A stretch of DNA of 64,000 nucleotides, from the NCBI GenBank assembly GCA_002900995.3, contig CM035304.1, forward strand, positions 1,951,476 through 2,015,475, in the 5' to 3' direction. The notes under the pieces were generated by a model. The model worked only from the letters and a program-made list of their open reading frames with translations. It was not told the origin of the DNA and did not search any database. This document shows positions 10,635 through 22,192 of the stretch, piece by piece. This DNA is from Ganoderma boninense (taxonomy: Eukaryota; Basidiomycota; Agaricomycetes; Polyporales; Polyporaceae). The translations under genes were made by a program, and so were the position numbers. The number at the start of each line of letters is the position of its first letter. Position 1 is the stretch's first letter.

Positions 10635-11567
10635 ATGATCCCACCACGAAAAACGACGACTGCCGACCCCTCCTCTTCCAAACGCCCCGCCGGCGCACCC
10701 AACAAAAAATCGGCCAAGCGTCCCCAACACAAGAAACACCCACACGCCGCCCCCTCCGCCTCTTCTTCCTCCGCGTCGAACCCGAACGCCGTTCCAGGGG
10801 TGCAGAAAATCAAGGCGGCCCTCCGGCAGACGCGGCGGCTGCTCGCCAAGGACCGCCTCGCGGCGGACGTGCGCGTCGCGACGGAGCGGCGGCTGAAGGC
10901 GCTCGAGGGGGACCTCGCACGGGCGGAGGCAGCGCGCGTCGAGCGCACGCTGGCGACGCGCTACCATAAGGTCAAGTTCTTCGAGCGCCAGAAGGTCCTC
11001 CGCAAGCTCGCACAGGCCCAGCGGCAGCTGGGGGAGGGCGGGGAGGGCGAGGAGGGGCTGGGGAAGAAGGAGCGGAGGAGGCTGGAGAAGAGGGTGGGGG
11101 AGCTGCGGGTGGACCTCAATTACGTGCTGCACTACCCGAAGACGAAGAAGTACATCTCGTTGTTCCCACCCGAGGCGAGGAAAGGGAAGGAGGGGGAGGG
11201 GGAGGAGGACGACGATGATGAAGGCATGGACGAGAATGAGGAGAAGGGGAGGGCGGAGACGGACAGGCAACGAGAGGAGATCAGGACGTGGGTGAGGGAG
11301 CAGATGGAGGCGGGGGCTTTGAGTGCGGAGCCTGAGGCCGAGGTCGGGACGTCTGAGGGTGGCAAGGGTGCTCCCAAGGCGAAGCTTTCGAAGCCCCCGT
11401 CATTATCCGCACATTCGCGGAAGCAAGAGGACAGGAAGATGGAACTATCGATGAAACCTGCGCAAGGAGGCGTAGCGGACGACGACTTCTTCGGTGCAGA
11501 TGATGAGGAGGAGGGCGAAGGAGACACAAGTGAAGGCGACGATCATAGCGAGATGGACGAGGACTAG
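10635..11567 (+). CDS. EFG1: rRNA-processing protein EFG1
   Basis: This is a single exon of 310 residues. It opens with a basic Lys/Arg/Ser segment. Then comes the conserved Efg1 core from about residue 55 to 185: VQKIKAALRQTRRLLAK, RRLKALEGDLARAE, RYHKVKFFERQKVLRKL, and DLNYVLHYPKTKKYISLF. The C-terminus is very acidic (DDFFGADDEEEGEGD and similar). In yeast Efg1 is a nucleolar factor for 18S rRNA maturation. Start and length fit the fungal family. The coiled, highly charged character is typical. The gene is divergent from MYND gene 2. Confidence 0.92.
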   Translation: MIPPRKTTTADPSSSKRPAGAPNKKSAKRPQHKKHPHAAPSASSSSASNPNAVPGVQKIKAALRQTRRLLAKDRLAADVRVATERRLKALEGDLARAEAARVERTLATRYHKVKFFERQKVLRKLAQAQRQLGEGGEGEEGLGKKERRRLEKRVGELRVDLNYVLHYPKTKKYISLFPPEARKGKEGEGEEDDDDEGMDENEEKGRAETDRQREEIRTWVREQMEAGALSAEPEAEVGTSEGGKGAPKAKLSKPPSLSAHSRKQEDRKMELSMKPAQGGVADDDFFGADDEEEGEGDTSEGDDHSEMDED

Positions 11568-12386
11568 GGTGTCTACAGGTGCGTTTTCCGCATTCATCTT
11601 GGGCAGGCTTGAGGACTTACTTTGCAGCTACATGCAGTATGTATTGTAACGTTCATACCATCGCCTTTCATCTATACCATCGTGCGACTTGTGGGGTACT
11701 CTTCCCTTCTCGAATGTTTGCTGTAGGTTGCGGTCTGGATTCTTGGTTTGATTCCATAGGCGAGATAGTCTTTGTCTGCGAAGTCCTCCTCATCGTTACT
11801 CTCTCAGAACAGTTGACGGCTTCCATGTTCCGAAAACGACATTGCCCAAGGGATCCTTGGTTCTTCAGCTTCCTCCATCGACCCCCACTATTCACATTGC
11901 GCAGGTCGCTCGATTCTCTTCTCCGCCGGACGGAATCCGGATCACTCCATTCTCCTGCGCCGGACCGGATCCGGCACGGGGCTACCCGTATGGACAGCGT
12001 CCTCTGGTTTTCAGTCCCGATCGCGTCACCCATCGCGCTCCCCTTTGACAAGCCTCTAGGTTATTCAAGACCCGTGAACGTAGCAGCGGTTTAGTGAGCG
12101 TTGTATTCCTTCACCAGCGCACATCGATCACAGGACCCGCAAAACAGTCCCCGAGTCAGCAGCTCCCCCAGCGGCCTCCCGGTTGTTCCTAACATCCTCC
12201 GCGGACCGACGGCCCGAAGACACCCAAGGATCTCACTCTTTCGAGCTCACCATCGCTCCAAGGAAGGCCCAGATACCATATATCTTCCGGGGTATAAATG
12301 TAGGCGGTCATCACGAGCACCAACATCTCTTTCCCACCACTCCCCCCACTCTCCTCGTCTCCTCCATCCCTCGCCCACTCGACCCA
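11568..12386. other. intergenic and promoter region
   Basis: Open frames here lack recognisable features. The right end is the promoter and leader of the aldo/keto reductase gene. Confidence 0.5.
12293..12299 (+). promoter_or_regulatory. TATA box
   Basis: TATAAAT lies 94 nt upstream of the ATG at 12387 and is followed by a pyrimidine-rich leader. Confidence 0.6.
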
Positions 12387-13839
12387 ATGTCCTTCGGAAA
12401 GACTGTGAAGCTCTCTAGCGGCCAGGAGATCCCCCAGATCGGACTCGGGACCTGGCTTTCGAAACCAAACGAAGTCGAGAATGCGGTACGTGATGGTCCG
12501 CTGTGGGGTCTCGAAGGGGAGCCGTATTTTGGGCGTGGATTGACGAGCAGCGATGGGCGATCAGGTCGAGGCGGCAATCCGTGCGGGCTACCGGCACATC
12601 GACTGTGCGATGATCTACCAAAATCAGGACGAGGTGCGTGCGTCTCCCCAGCCCTTCCTTGCATCGGGCGTTGAACTCTTCTTGTCCCTCTCGTGCTCCC
12701 GCTCTCGCCCTGCTGCGGTCCGCTGGTGGATGCGTGTAGGTCGGCCGCGGGCTGAAGAAGGTCATCCCGTCCGTCGCGAAGCGCGAAGAAGTCTTCATCA
12801 CCACCAAGCTCTGGAACACGTCGCACAAGCCGGAGCTCGTCGAGAAGGAGCTCGACGAGTCGCTCAAGCAGCTCCAGCTCGATTATGTCGACCTCTACCG
12901 TGAGTGCTGCTCTTTGAGTACGCTTCCTCCCGAGTTGACCATGGCTGATGACCGTGGGCGTTGGCACAGTCATCCACTGGCCTGTCGCGTTCCCGTACGG
13001 CGGCGATTTTGAGCCCCTGGACCCCAACAAGCCGGACTGGGTCGTACTCGACACCGACACGAGCTTGGTTGATACCTGGAAGGCGATGATCAAGCTCCGC
13101 GAGACTGGCAAGGTCAAAGCGATCGGCGTCTCCAACTTCACCCCTGCCCACATCCAAGGCATCGTCGACGCCACGGGCGTATGGCCCGTGAGTCGCGTTT
13201 TCGCATGCTCCTGATCGGGTTTGTTGGTACGATGGCTGACGCGCGGATTTCTCTTGCACGCCTGCGTAGGCTGTGAACCAGGTTGAGGCTCATCCGCTCC
13301 TCCTGCAGGACGATTTGGTCAAGTACTGCACCGAGCACAACATCCACCTCACGGCGTACTCGCCGCTAGGCAACAACAGTGCGTGCTGCAGCATCGCCGT
13401 TTTCGAGAGCTCGTTTTGACCAGAGTGGACAGTGGCTGGGCAGAAGAAGCTGACCGAGTACCCCGAGACGCTCGAGATCGCACAGAAGCACAGCGCAACC
13501 CCCGCACAGGTCCTCATTGCATGGGGCGCGAAGCGCGGCTACTCCGTCATCCCCAAGTCCGTCACCCCAGGTAGGCCCCTCGTCTTCCCTTCCTTTGCCC
13601 GGCCGCGTTCGCGTTACTGTACTGACGACATGGCCCGGTCCCCGCCGCACACAGAACGCATCGTGTCGAACTTCAAGCAGATCGAGCTGACGGACGAGGA
13701 GTACGAGAAGCTGTCGGACCTCGGGCGCAAGAACCCGAAGCGGTACAACGTGAAGACGACGTACCCGCCGTTCTGGGACATCAATATCTTCGGGGACGAG
13801 CTCGAGAAGACGACGACGAACGGCGTCAAGATCGTCTGA
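12387..13839 (+). CDS. aldo/keto reductase
   Basis: The deduced protein has 325 residues from seven exons: 12387-12485, 12565-12633, 12740-12899, 12970-13187, 13270-13378, 13433-13570 and 13655-13839. All phases fit. It is an NADPH-dependent carbonyl/aldehyde reductase of the (beta/alpha)8-barrel AKR superfamily, nearest in style to yeast Gcy1/Ypr1. The catalytic tetrad is visible as Asp46, Tyr51, Lys79 and His112 ([20 protein letters not shown]). The loop GVSNFTP and the cofactor region [12 protein letters not shown] are also present. It is likely cytosolic. The length is normal and nothing is broken. The natural substrate cannot be read from sequence. Confidence 0.93.
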
Positions 13840-14663
13840 AGCGACGACGTTGAAGAATCCGAAAAGACGGTAGTTCTCCAGCGGGCGGTGATAGCAGGCA
13901 GACTGATCGCGCTGTGTACTTATCTGTATCTGTAATGATATGCATCATATCGTTTCTGTTTCTTGACCTGAACCCGCGACTGATGGGGTGGCTGGGTACG
14001 GGCCCGGGAATCATTTAGTGCTATTGGTTTTGTTTGTTTCGACGTTCGAGGCGCTGATATAGATGCTCACCCCAGGTCCGTCATCAGTAGGACCTCTTGT
14101 CTCTACCACCACCATCGTCTCTGTTCGTTGGACTTGCTACTCCATCGGTACTTGCAGAGAGCCGATTTTATCACTCCTAATATCATCCTCGAAATAAGTG
14201 CATCGACAACTGGGAAGTTGTAGGTTATAGAATAATTCGTTCATACACATGTGCTTTCAGGAGAGTGGATAAGTGATGACTATGATGCTCCGCCATGCCG
14301 AGTCGTTGTTAAGTGGCACTCCTCAAGTTCTGACGCAACAACATTCCAAGTTGGTGAAATTTAACGCATCAAGAGGAGACGTGGCCATGGCATGTACGTC
14401 GAAATCCGCCGCGTCCCATCGCAGTCGAATTCGAAAAGCAAACGTATCCAAGACTTTGCACAAGGATGGTCTTCACAGCAATGACTGTCCAACCGCCAGC
14501 GACCAGTGCCGATACCGAGGGCACAAAACAACAAGGCGGGCCCATTTTTCACTCAGGATTGACGAGTACTCAGCGCTCAGCCTCTGACGGCGCAAGTGTC
14601 AGCCGGTTCGGAGACTATTGGGAGGCCCAACGCTCTGAAGCGCGGGTAAGAAGGAAAAATATG
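13840..14663. other. intergenic
   Basis: No gene is supported between the reductase stop and the tRNA. Confidence 0.5.
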
Positions 14664-14737
14664 TGGCCAACGCCGGGATCGAACCGACGACCTTGGCGTT
14701 ATTAGCACCACGCTCTAACCAACTGAGCTAGCCGGCC
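14664..14737 (-). tRNA. tRNA-Ile(AAT)
   Basis: This is a 74-nt cloverleaf without intron. The anticodon loop CTAATAA gives anticodon AAT (IAU after editing), which reads isoleucine. The A box (TAGCTCAGTTGG) and B box (GGTTCGATCCC) are present. It is nearly identical to the plus-strand gene at 22193-22266; the visible difference is one base in the acceptor stem (GGCCGGC against GGCCGAC). Confidence 0.95.
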
Positions 14738-15072
14738 GTAAGCAAGAGAAATAAGTCGCTAATAATAATCAGTATTGAGATCAAAATCTGGCCCACCTTT
14801 AGCTGCTTACTCGCAAGAAAGACGATTTTGAGGAATCGAAAGCCAGTCATCCCGCCCAGCGCCCATGTACTGGATTCGCGCCTTCGAGCGAAAGAACAAT
14901 ACTTAGCACAGCTTTGAGTTAATGAATTAAACGCCATATGACCTGCCCTAAACTCAAACCTTATCCCAGGTTATACGCCACTACAAACGTTGTTCCACTT
15001 GTTCCCATACGCGCACTCGGCTTCCAGGCATCAATCAACTGAGGCAAGAGGTACAACAGTAGATTTGAAGCG

Positions 15073-15958
15073 ATGGCAGCACGAGTAATCTACATGAATG
15101 TGCCTTCTGCCCGCCCAGGCCATGAGGAAAGTTTTGAAGTGAGTCCCTCCCGTTCTGCCAGTGGCCCGTCTCCGCTCTAACTCTGCCGCTGCAGGAACGC
15201 CGAGTTCTCGACTACCTGACCGCATACCGTGCCTCTGGCAGACCCCCAGTGCCATGCCCTCCTCAGCCCACCGATCCAACCCAGCGGGCTGCTCTTGGTT
15301 ACCCGCCTTTGTTTCAACCTTACATCGGAATCGAAGGCGCCCCTCCTCCTGGAGCCTTGAACGGTGCAGGTGCAGCTCCTGTGGCAAGCTCTTCGACACC
15401 GACTGTGGGGAACTTCTCTGCCCAGGCATTCAGGGCGACGGAAACCACCGAGTTTGGGTCCAACGCCCGCTTCCAGAACCTTGTCGCTCAGTCCGAATTC
15501 TCAGGCTACTCCCCCGAGGTAACATGGGGTGGATGTCTTTACGTTGTGCGCTTCGTTTGTGCTGACAAGCGGCCTCGCTGTAGGAGTGCCGTGTTGAAGC
15601 GTACAAGCTTGGCAAGAAGTTCTCGGACGTGGTCACCCCACAACGTCGCTAAGGTTAATCAGCTCCTAGCGACTGCGGCACTGACCCCTCACAACAGCTC
15701 TTCCGCTCCCTTCCATCTCGGTGACTCGGAGCGCTTCACAATCGACGCTTCTCAACGGGCCCGCAGACAGTCTCCAAAGTGTCACCAGCATGCCACCTTA
15801 CGACCAACACAGTTTCGAGGTAAGACTCCCCTTTGACCCGACCTAACGTTGGTCTCATTGTTACACAGGAGTTGCGTCTCGCGTTCCAAAGAGGGGGTCG
15901 GCCACTCAACTCCTCAGAGATCGTTGCCCAGAACGGAGTCCTGAGGCTTACCATCTGA
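15073..15958 (+). CDS. protein with three SFEE-type repeat motifs
   Basis: The deduced protein has 220 residues, from exons 15073-15138, 15195-15518, 15584-15644, 15698-15819 and 15869-15958. The donor after exon 3 is the weak GTCGCT. Three short motifs recur: SFE|ERRVLDYLTAY at residues 20-30, SPE|ECRVEAYKLGKKF near 128-143, and SFE|ELRLAFQRGGRP near 189-203. In each, a phase-0 intron falls exactly between the two glutamates. The motif resembles SFEELR..DY..G segments known beside FG repeats in Nup98-type nucleoporins, but no FG array is seen. The linkers are rich in Pro, Ala and Ser. The function is unknown; a nuclear-pore link is only inferred. Confidence 0.75.
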
Positions 15959-16383
15959 TTTTCTTGCTCCCTCTTCCGTCGACGCCCTGGGCAGGGCAAT
16001 CGGCACATGCTCTGTATGAATCGCTATCCTGAGTATTCCCTGCTTTGTATCAATACCATCTAAGCCTTGATTTTGTCTCCACTCTCGTGTTTTGATTTAT
16101 CTAAGCTACACAGGTAAATGTGGCAGGTGCACTCCATCTCACCGGCTGTGTTCATAGGCTTGCTTGTCTACCAGTGCCACAGGCCAGAGGTGCACAGCGA
16201 TGGAAAGTGCTTGACATCCAGGAGATTCAGCAGCCAGGACGACGGGCCCACCATCGCAGCGAGAGCTAAAGACTTTCGTAATAAAGATACAGGTATATAT
16301 ACATGTCGTGTCTCTGGGATATCGATACATCTCTAATGCAGAATAATACTACGCAGTGCAGGCAAATCGTACCAACATGCTCC
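15959..16383. other. intergenic between convergent genes
   Basis: This holds the 3' flanks of two convergent genes. Nothing else is recognised. Confidence 0.45.
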
Positions 16384-17409
16384 TCACTTTCCTGCAGTAG
16401 CAGCAGCAGCGGCCCTCAACCACGACCAGCTCCTCGCGATCTCCTCGACCCGCTCGACCTCCTCCCCGCTCACCTCCCCCTTCCACACGCTCAGCACCCC
16501 GTCCTCCTCGTCGATGTACCGCAGAATCTCCTCCACCCCGCGCTCCGCGACGAACCCCAGGTAGCACCCGACCACGCACATCGCGTCCGTCGGCCGCCCC
16601 GGCGGGACCGTCACGAGCACGCGCACCGCGGTCTGCTCGGGGACCGCCGCGAGGTCCGGCGGCAGGCACTCCCCCGCGAAGTCGCGCGCCGCGCGCAGCT
16701 GCCCGTCCGTCAGCGCGAGCGCCGCCCGTCCTGCCCCCAATGCCGGTGCGGGGAGGACGAGCCGGAGGCGCTGCGCCTGGCGCGCGGCGTCCCAGCGCCG
16801 CTCGATGCTGCCCGAGGCGTGCGGCGGGCAGGTGGGGTGCACGATCTCGACGATGTGCGTGAAGCCGTCTTCGTGCGCCCTGCTGCTCCCCGCCGCGCTG
16901 TCGGTGAACGCGACCCAGAGCGCGGGGATGATCGCTTGGAGGTGCGGCTCTTCGGCCTTGGGGGGCTGCGGGGTCGGGATCCGGGCAATGGAGGTGGATG
17001 TGGGAGCGGGGATGGGGATGGGGGTGGGGGTCAGCATAATTTCCGACTCTGCCTTGGGCGTCGGCGTCGGCGTTGGCGTGGGGGGCGGCTTCGGCTTCGG
17101 TGCAGCCGTCTCGGACATAGCGTGGAAGTTCTGGAAGCACTGCTTGGGGTTGCGGCGGCGCGGGAGATGGGTCCGGTGCGGCTGAGTGTGGCCCTTGGGG
17201 GACCAGGGGCCGGTCGGGGCTTTGAAGGGCTTGTCGATGTGGAGGGTCAGGCCTGTCCCGCGGCGGTCGTGCATCGAGCAGAGCACGGAGGGTGCGGGTG
17301 GGGGGAAGACGCTGAGGGGCGTGGTAGGGTACACAATCGGGCCTGTTGACCGGGTCCTGGTCGGGATCGCGAGGGGCGGGAGGGCAGCCTGCACCATGGA
17401 CATGGACAT
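16384..17409 (-). CDS. hypothetical Pro/Thr-rich protein, phosphatase-like C-terminus
   Basis: This is one open frame of 341 residues with ATG at 17409; ATGs at 17403 and 17397 are alternatives. Residues about 100-145 are a Pro/Thr repeat linker (PTPTPTPTPK). The C-terminal half reads ALWVAFTDSAAG, then GFTHIVEIVHPTC, LTDGQLRAARDF, VRVLVTVPPGRPTDAM, and a helical end. The order (substrate strand, a helix before the loop, then VLV....G....) recalls the dual-specificity phosphatase fold. The position of the catalytic HC..G..R loop here is TVPPGRPTDA, without cysteine. It may therefore be an inactive pseudophosphatase; this is inference from pattern only. The GC content of the region is very high. 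Confidence 0.6.
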   Translation of the reverse strand: MSMSMVQAALPPLAIPTRTRSTGPIVYPTTPLSVFPPPAPSVLCSMHDRRGTGLTLHIDKPFKAPTGPWSPKGHTQPHRTHLPRRRNPKQCFQNFHAMSETAAPKPKPPPTPTPTPTPKAESEIMLTPTPIPIPAPTSTSIARIPTPQPPKAEEPHLQAIIPALWVAFTDSAAGSSRAHEDGFTHIVEIVHPTCPPHASGSIERRWDAARQAQRLRLVLPAPALGAGRAALALTDGQLRAARDFAGECLPPDLAAVPEQTAVRVLVTVPPGRPTDAMCVVGCYLGFVAERGVEEILRYIDEEDGVLSVWKGEVSGEEVERVEEIARSWSWLRAAAAATAGK

Positions 17410-18653
17410 GCTGGAGGTGTTTCTTAAACGGTGGTGGTAGGGGTGGTATTCGTCAAGGGATACTTAAATGGCGAGCGGCACTAGATAACGGTGGAAGGTA
17501 GATAGGTGATGGCCGTGATACGAGAGAAGCAGATGCAGAAGATTCCAAGCTTCAGACTGAGGAAAGATAGGGAGAGGTAAGCCGGAGGTTGCGGAGGATG
17601 TTCCATGGTACGACTTACTTTATGTACTCTCTAACATGCGGCGACCTGCTGCAGTGTGCGTCGAACACACGAGGCACGCTTCTGGAAGAAAGAGTCAAAA
17701 ACGTTTGTCTCGCGTGGTGGCTGGGCAATGGGCGCAACGTACAGTGTCCATCAGCCAGCCTGAGATCATGCTTTTATATATGAGCAGCGGTGGCAGTGTG
17801 AGAATCGAGGAGTAGGTTTGTTGCTCGAAGCACCTTCGAGCGGGATCGCTTTTGGTGAGCTGCTTCGGTCCGACATGTGGAGTAAGTTTCTCAACCATAA
17901 ACTAGGCATGATGCACAACGTCGGGCTGTTGAGAGCTCCCAGTCTGGTCTCATCTCAGGCTCCCGGATCGAGAAGTCGGCGATCTGCACCTCAAGCTGGC
18001 CTAGTCCGGAATGGAATGGCTATCATGATGTTGACCAGAATTTGCACAACCGGCGGCCCTCTTACCGCCATGACCGATAGTCTACAGTCTAAAGTATGAG
18101 TGACTGTATTCAAACAACTAGAATTTGATCGCGGACCTTGTCTTGGTAGTGGCACGCATTGAAATTGCGGGATGACTGCACCGGCTGTCTCGTGAAGTTA
18201 ACACTGACCAATACATACGGCACGTATACCTAGTTATCCCTACGGGCTGAAGATACCACAGGTAGATCGTCGGAAGACTACCTTTATGTCGGAACTGCTG
18301 AAATGCTGAGTGGAACGTCGGAAGAGCCTTGCGCTAGGCGGCTGAGCGCTATCGCCTATCCGCCCTGCATCCGCTGCAGGCTGTTGAAGGGCGAAATCTC
18401 GGGACAGCTCTCGGAGCCCGAGATTCCCAGAACTTCTCCGCCATACGAGATACAGAGATGAGAAGGCCATGACCAAGACGCTTCGAAGGGCTTGGCGTTG
18501 TCCTCCGTCGGATCTCTTCGGGAAGAGCAGCGGATGGTCGTGAGATTGACGTTGGTGGTACACATGATAACAAGACTTCCAATTCGGCCCCCAAGACCCA
18601 GACGACAAAAATCCCGAAACGACTCTCCGAGGCGAGTCCGCCACCACTGCCCT
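17410..18653. other. intergenic
   Basis: No convincing gene. Open frames on the minus strand downstream of the GH18 stop (18240-18650) show no domain. Confidence 0.45.
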
Positions 18654-19628
18654 TCACGCGTCCCTCGAGCTCGACGAGAGCTGCCCGAAAATCCTCGACG
18701 GCATCCGCGGTTCCGCCGCCGCCGCCTCGCGTGCGGCGAGCTCCTTCGCCCGCGCGTCCGCCACCATCTTCGCCGTCTGCACCTCCATCGCGTCCCTCAT
18801 CGTCACCGCCCACTCCCACGGCCGGCTGCTGTCCGGGAGCGAGTCGAAGTACTCCCACCCGCCGACGCCGCCCCACCCCGTGCCGTACTTCTCCATCAAG
18901 TTGTGGATGCTCGAGACGACGCTGTCCGAGTCGACATATCCGCCGCCGTTGGACGGGTTCGTGAGCACGATCGCGGTGACGCGCGCGGGGTCGATGCCCT
19001 GCTCGTAGTCGATGATGCTGACGTACTGGTCGTCGGGGAAGAAGGAGCCGAAGCCCGAGTAGAACTGCGCGTTGTACCACGCGATCTGCGAGCCCATGTT
19101 GCGCTCGAGGTCGATGTAGTCGAACCCGGACAGGTTCCCGCCCTCGGTCAGCGCGGACGCGACGGGCGCGAGCGTGATGATGAAGTCCTCCCCGAAGTCG
19201 GTCTTGAGCCGCTGGATGAGGTGCGTCACCGTCGCGGGCGAGACGGACTGCTCGACGTCGAGATCGAGCCCGTCCAGGTTGTACGCCGCGATCACGTCCC
19301 GCAGGGGCGGGTAGTACGTCTCGAAGAGCGAGTCCACGAGGCAGTCGTACGTCCCCGGGGCGGCGCCGCCGAGCATCCCGATCACCTTCGTGCCGTTGCC
19401 CTGCAGCTGCGCGATCTCGGGCCACATCGGGTCGAAGAATGATGAGGAGGGGATGTCGTTATTGAGGTGCACGATGTCGAGGCCGGTGTGGCCCATGTTC
19501 AGATGGAAGGCGGCGAGCAGGAGGTGCGTGACGTAGCCGATGAGCGGCAGCACAGACACGTACTGCCCGTTGTGGTACTGCGTCTGGTAGTACATCACGA
19601 CGCGGTTCGCGACCGCGAGGTTAACCAT
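18654..19628 (-). CDS. GH18 chitinase-like glycoside hydrolase
   Basis: This is a single exon of 324 residues. It is a glycoside hydrolase family 18 barrel, which cleaves chitin or related beta-1,4-GlcNAc chains. The catalytic signature DxxDxDxE is intact as DGLDLDVE at residues 119-126, with Glu126 as the acid. Other family features are RVVMYYQTQY at the first strand, KVIGMLGGAA, FIITLAPVA, QIAWYNAQFYSGFG and WGGVGGWEYF near the barrel end. No signal peptide, chitin-binding module or membrane helix is seen, so an intracellular or non-classically released enzyme is likely. The C-terminal 40 residues are Ala/Arg-rich. Compact, leaderless GH18 proteins also occur in actinobacteria, but transfer is not shown here. 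Confidence 0.88.
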   Translation of the reverse strand: MVNLAVANRVVMYYQTQYHNGQYVSVLPLIGYVTHLLLAAFHLNMGHTGLDIVHLNNDIPSSSFFDPMWPEIAQLQGNGTKVIGMLGGAAPGTYDCLVDSLFETYYPPLRDVIAAYNLDGLDLDVEQSVSPATVTHLIQRLKTDFGEDFIITLAPVASALTEGGNLSGFDYIDLERNMGSQIAWYNAQFYSGFGSFFPDDQYVSIIDYEQGIDPARVTAIVLTNPSNGGGYVDSDSVVSSIHNLMEKYGTGWGGVGGWEYFDSLPDSSRPWEWAVTMRDAMEVQTAKMVADARAKELAAREAAAAEPRMPSRIFGQLSSSSRDA

Positions 19629-22192
19629 GGCGGAACGGGGGACGCGGATGGCACCGAGTGGAAGGGACGGGGGTTCGGAGACGGGGGGCGGGCCCTATCG
19701 AGGCTGACTGGGTACGCCATGGCCTTTATACCAGCCTCTCTGCCGGGATACGAGCAGGGACGGCGTCCGTCCGGGACAAGAGAACGCGTCTACCTTCTTC
19801 CAGGTACACGGTTCACTGGTGAGGCAGCATTGTGTGACACATGCGGGTGGCGGACTGTGTCGAAACGACGGAATCGTCAATGGAAGCACGTCCAAAGGCT
19901 CGGCATCAAGAGGGCTTGCCGAATTCGATAGGCGTTCTTCGAGAGAACATCCGATGGTGAGAGGTGCACGAGGGGCGTCCCTCAGCAAAGGCAGCGCTGT
20001 ATTCAAAACGTCAGATAGAGGTCGAAGGCGACCGCCCAGCACACACGGGTGGCTAGGAGGGAGCTTGTGCTCACAATCAGCTGGCAGGAAACGAACAAAA
20101 CCCAGTTCGTGGCGATTATCGTGCAGCATCCGTGCAGTTGATCGCAGGTCGGAGACTGGCAGTGCGGAAGGCAACAGACCTGAATCGGAAAGGGTCAGAG
20201 GATCCATTCGACAGTGTGTGGAATGCGCGCGTACCTGTACCGGGATATCAGAACATCGTAGGCAGCACTAGTAGCACCCATGTCCGAATTGCATTGATCA
20301 GTCCGAGCTGAACCTAACGGGCGACGTGTAGATGAAGTGCTGTCGACTGTTTGTGGCGGGAATGAAGCGATTCTGCCCGGGATGCTTTGTTCATCGGCTC
20401 TAAGGCGGGTGAGTTAGCTGAGGCGGGCAACCCGGCAATGAGAAACTATTTTACCAACAAAAGCGGGGGAAGCATGAGATGGCGGATGACGGTATGCTCT
20501 TGGATCTTGCAGCCGCGAGGAATCTTGCAGCCGCTGGTGAGGGAAGCACCCAAGAAGTAGCACATGGTAGCGAATGCCACGTGGTGGACGGCGCCCAGGC
20601 GGCACACTTCTTCCTGGCAAATTCGCAAGGCCTCGGGCCGAGACTTCGAATGGACTGGCACAGCTTCCACCATTTCCTCCTCGAAGTCTGCTCCGTCGAA
20701 AACATGGCCGTAAACCACACAGTACACTCGTCTCATCGGGTATCGGTGGTTTGAATTCGGTCCCGGCGAGTACACAGACCGTCGTGGAGTGGGAAGGATG
20801 CTCATTCTACCACTAAGGGAAACACGTCAAACGGCGATCTTGAACAGGTGCGTTCTAAGTAAAAGTACTTGGCATATTCACTTTCCGACAACGTATCTTC
20901 CCAGCTTGAGGACTCCCCAACACAGTAGGGTCAAGGATCAGACAACTGCGATGCTCTTGAGGAACATTCCGACATTCGTCCTTTGCTTTCTCCCCGGGGA
21001 CTCCGATTCTACACCGTCTCCACGATGTCCTACGACGCATGCTTTCACCATTGAGTCGAAATTTTACACCTTCGGGTCATTTCAAGCCGATGTTCTTGGC
21101 AACATCGATGGATTGCATTCTGTTGACCCTTTCGTCCGCTACCGATGGTCAACTTTGGCTCCGGACTGTTCTCAAGCGGCGCAAAAAATGGCATCCGTCC
21201 GGCTTCGTGATCTCGTAACGTAAAGCCCTTCGTCTCCGCCGGACAACCGCGCGTAGACCTCCATAGACTCCCTTCCTGCGGTGCATTTCTTGGTTTAAGC
21301 TACTCTGCTCCGCCTCGTGTTCCCACAGATGCTCAGTAGCTGGACTCGGACTGCAACACGGCTGGATCTTCTTCGGACCAGACTCCGATTCGGGGAGACG
21401 CCATCCACCGGCCAAGGAGCGGAGAGGGAGCAGACAGACACCGGGAACTGTCACGACGATCATGCCTTGCGGTCGCTTCTACCATCCCCAGACTCCCGCT
21501 CAAGTTTTTCCATGCAGCGTGCTACGTAGGAACCAGTCGAGCGGTCTTTATGAAACAGATGCTTGTCCTTCTGACATAGACGAGGGGCAGACACACTTCC
21601 GAGTCACGTTAGCGATTGTGCCACCACCGTCTTCTCTATCCTACCGGTGACCCTGCAGCGGCACCTTTCAAAAGTGAGACTCTTTCTTGTACATGGGCTT
21701 CATTCCAGTCCAGCGTTGTCCTGAGGCATAACCTTGGCCAGCCGCTACCCAAAATGGTTGAATGCTAATAGAAATTTAGAGCATGTGCAGTTGGACTCAA
21801 GTAAGTAAGCGTTCCATGCTGTGTTGATCAGAAGGCCAAGAGAGATGTGCGGCTTCGAACTTCCGGGGTGCATATGGACAAAGCTTCCTTACAAGTGGCT
21901 GGGCCCTTTGTTTTTGAGCACTGTTGTGGCCTTATTCCCGACGTTCCCGAACCAATTGACTCGCACAAAGAGCCCAGAGCAGGGCCTAAGTACTACGCGC
22001 TCTCACACCTCAACCGTTCTTTCTGCTACAGAGCTGTACATAGCACGAGTACTCCGAGGACCTATTGCTTCATTGTAACCAGAGTTAGCTATAGCATTTG
22101 GTAACTGGTTTGGTCTCTCGCTACTTACCTCCAGCCACTTGCGGTCATCCCTTTTCACTTCTTGTTTGATCGCTGCTTAACCCTCCTACGCT
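19629..22192. other. 2.5-kb region without supported gene
   Basis: Several frames of 90-170 residues exist (for example minus strand 20446-20805), but none has a domain or splice support. A short direct repeat, ATCTTGCAGCCGC, occurs at about 20504 and 20522. Confidence 0.45.

Noticed and set aside
11579..12094. Plus-strand frame of 171 residues after EFG1
   Set aside because: Composition looks non-coding and it lies in the promoter region of the reductase.
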